Assembly: GCA_021775835.1 (NCBI GenBank)
Contig: JAJFHC010000015.1
Location: 1 to 25,580, forward strand
Length of the DNA: 25,580 nt
Direction: 5' to 3'
Origin: Hyphomicrobiales bacterium
Lineage (GTDB): Bacteria; Pseudomonadota; Alphaproteobacteria; Rhizobiales; JAJFHC01
Below, piece by piece: positions 25,538 to 25,580 of the stretch (within the stretch, counting starts at the first letter, position 1; each line of letters opens with the position of its first letter). The notes under the pieces are model-generated. The model searched no databases and was not told the DNA's origin. It saw nothing but the letters and a program-made list of their open reading frames with translations. The position numbers and the translations under genes were made by a program.

Positions 25538-25580
25538 GTGAACAAAAATGATCTGATTGCGAAAGTTGCCGGCGAGGCAA
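25538..25580 (+). CDS. hupB: HU-family DNA-binding protein, 5' end only
   Basis: GTG start at 25538 with AGAGAGGAAAAGATC just upstream. The 14 visible residues (MNKNDLIAKVAGEA) match the start of HU histone-like proteins, and hupB after lon is a widely kept order in proteobacteria. The gene runs off the window edge. HU bends and packages DNA in the nucleoid. A DUF or IHF-like paralogue is unlikely given the sequence. Confidence 0.88.
   Translation, partial: MNKNDLIAKVAGEA

Overview
The window reads as a chromosomal segment of a free-living alphaproteobacterium, probably Rhodospirillales-like. The basis is the gene order tig-clpP-clpX-lon-hupB, a glnB-glnA operon next to nnr, single-copy housekeeping genes such as parE, and moderate-to-high GC with alphaproteobacterial protein style. 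No insertion sequence, phage gene, CRISPR array or rRNA was seen. Genus-level placement is inference only.

Left part (1-7868). A partial minus-strand gene start is followed by a compact plus-strand cassette: a small secreted PepSY protein, a b-type cytochrome membrane protein and a membrane-anchored LuxR-type DNA-binding protein (516-1979). These could form a membrane redox-linked signalling unit. On the minus strand come an RhlE-type DEAD-box helicase with its own sigma70-like promoter, and a two-gene overlapping operon (4602-6383 then 3836-4612). That operon encodes a glutamate-mutase-like barrel fused to a cobalamin-binding domain, and a pyrroline-5-carboxylate-reductase-like enzyme. A divergent MFS exporter gene follows. 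This B12 operon is the best candidate for an undescribed pathway.

Middle (7877-13206). parE (topoisomerase IV subunit B) lies on the minus strand. An MFS transporter is translationally coupled (ATGA) to a DUF523/TudS-type iron-sulfur desulfidase-like protein on the plus strand. A DadA-like FAD amino-acid oxidoreductase converges on that pair with only 2 bp between stop codons.

Nitrogen block (13322-18538). glnB-glnA runs on the minus strand from a well-formed sigma54 (-24/-12) promoter and ends in an intrinsic terminator. Divergently lie a PLP aminotransferase and the bifunctional NAD(P)HX repair enzyme nnr. Just after nnr a second sigma54-like promoter precedes a 49-residue membrane protein with a strong ribosome-binding site, a short gene that automatic callers may miss.

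Protein quality-control block (18646-25580). A tRNA-Leu(UAG) with a stringent-type promoter is followed by tig (trigger factor), clpP, clpX, lon (closed by two tandem terminators) and the start of hupB. These cover nascent-chain folding, ATP-dependent proteolysis and nucleoid packaging.
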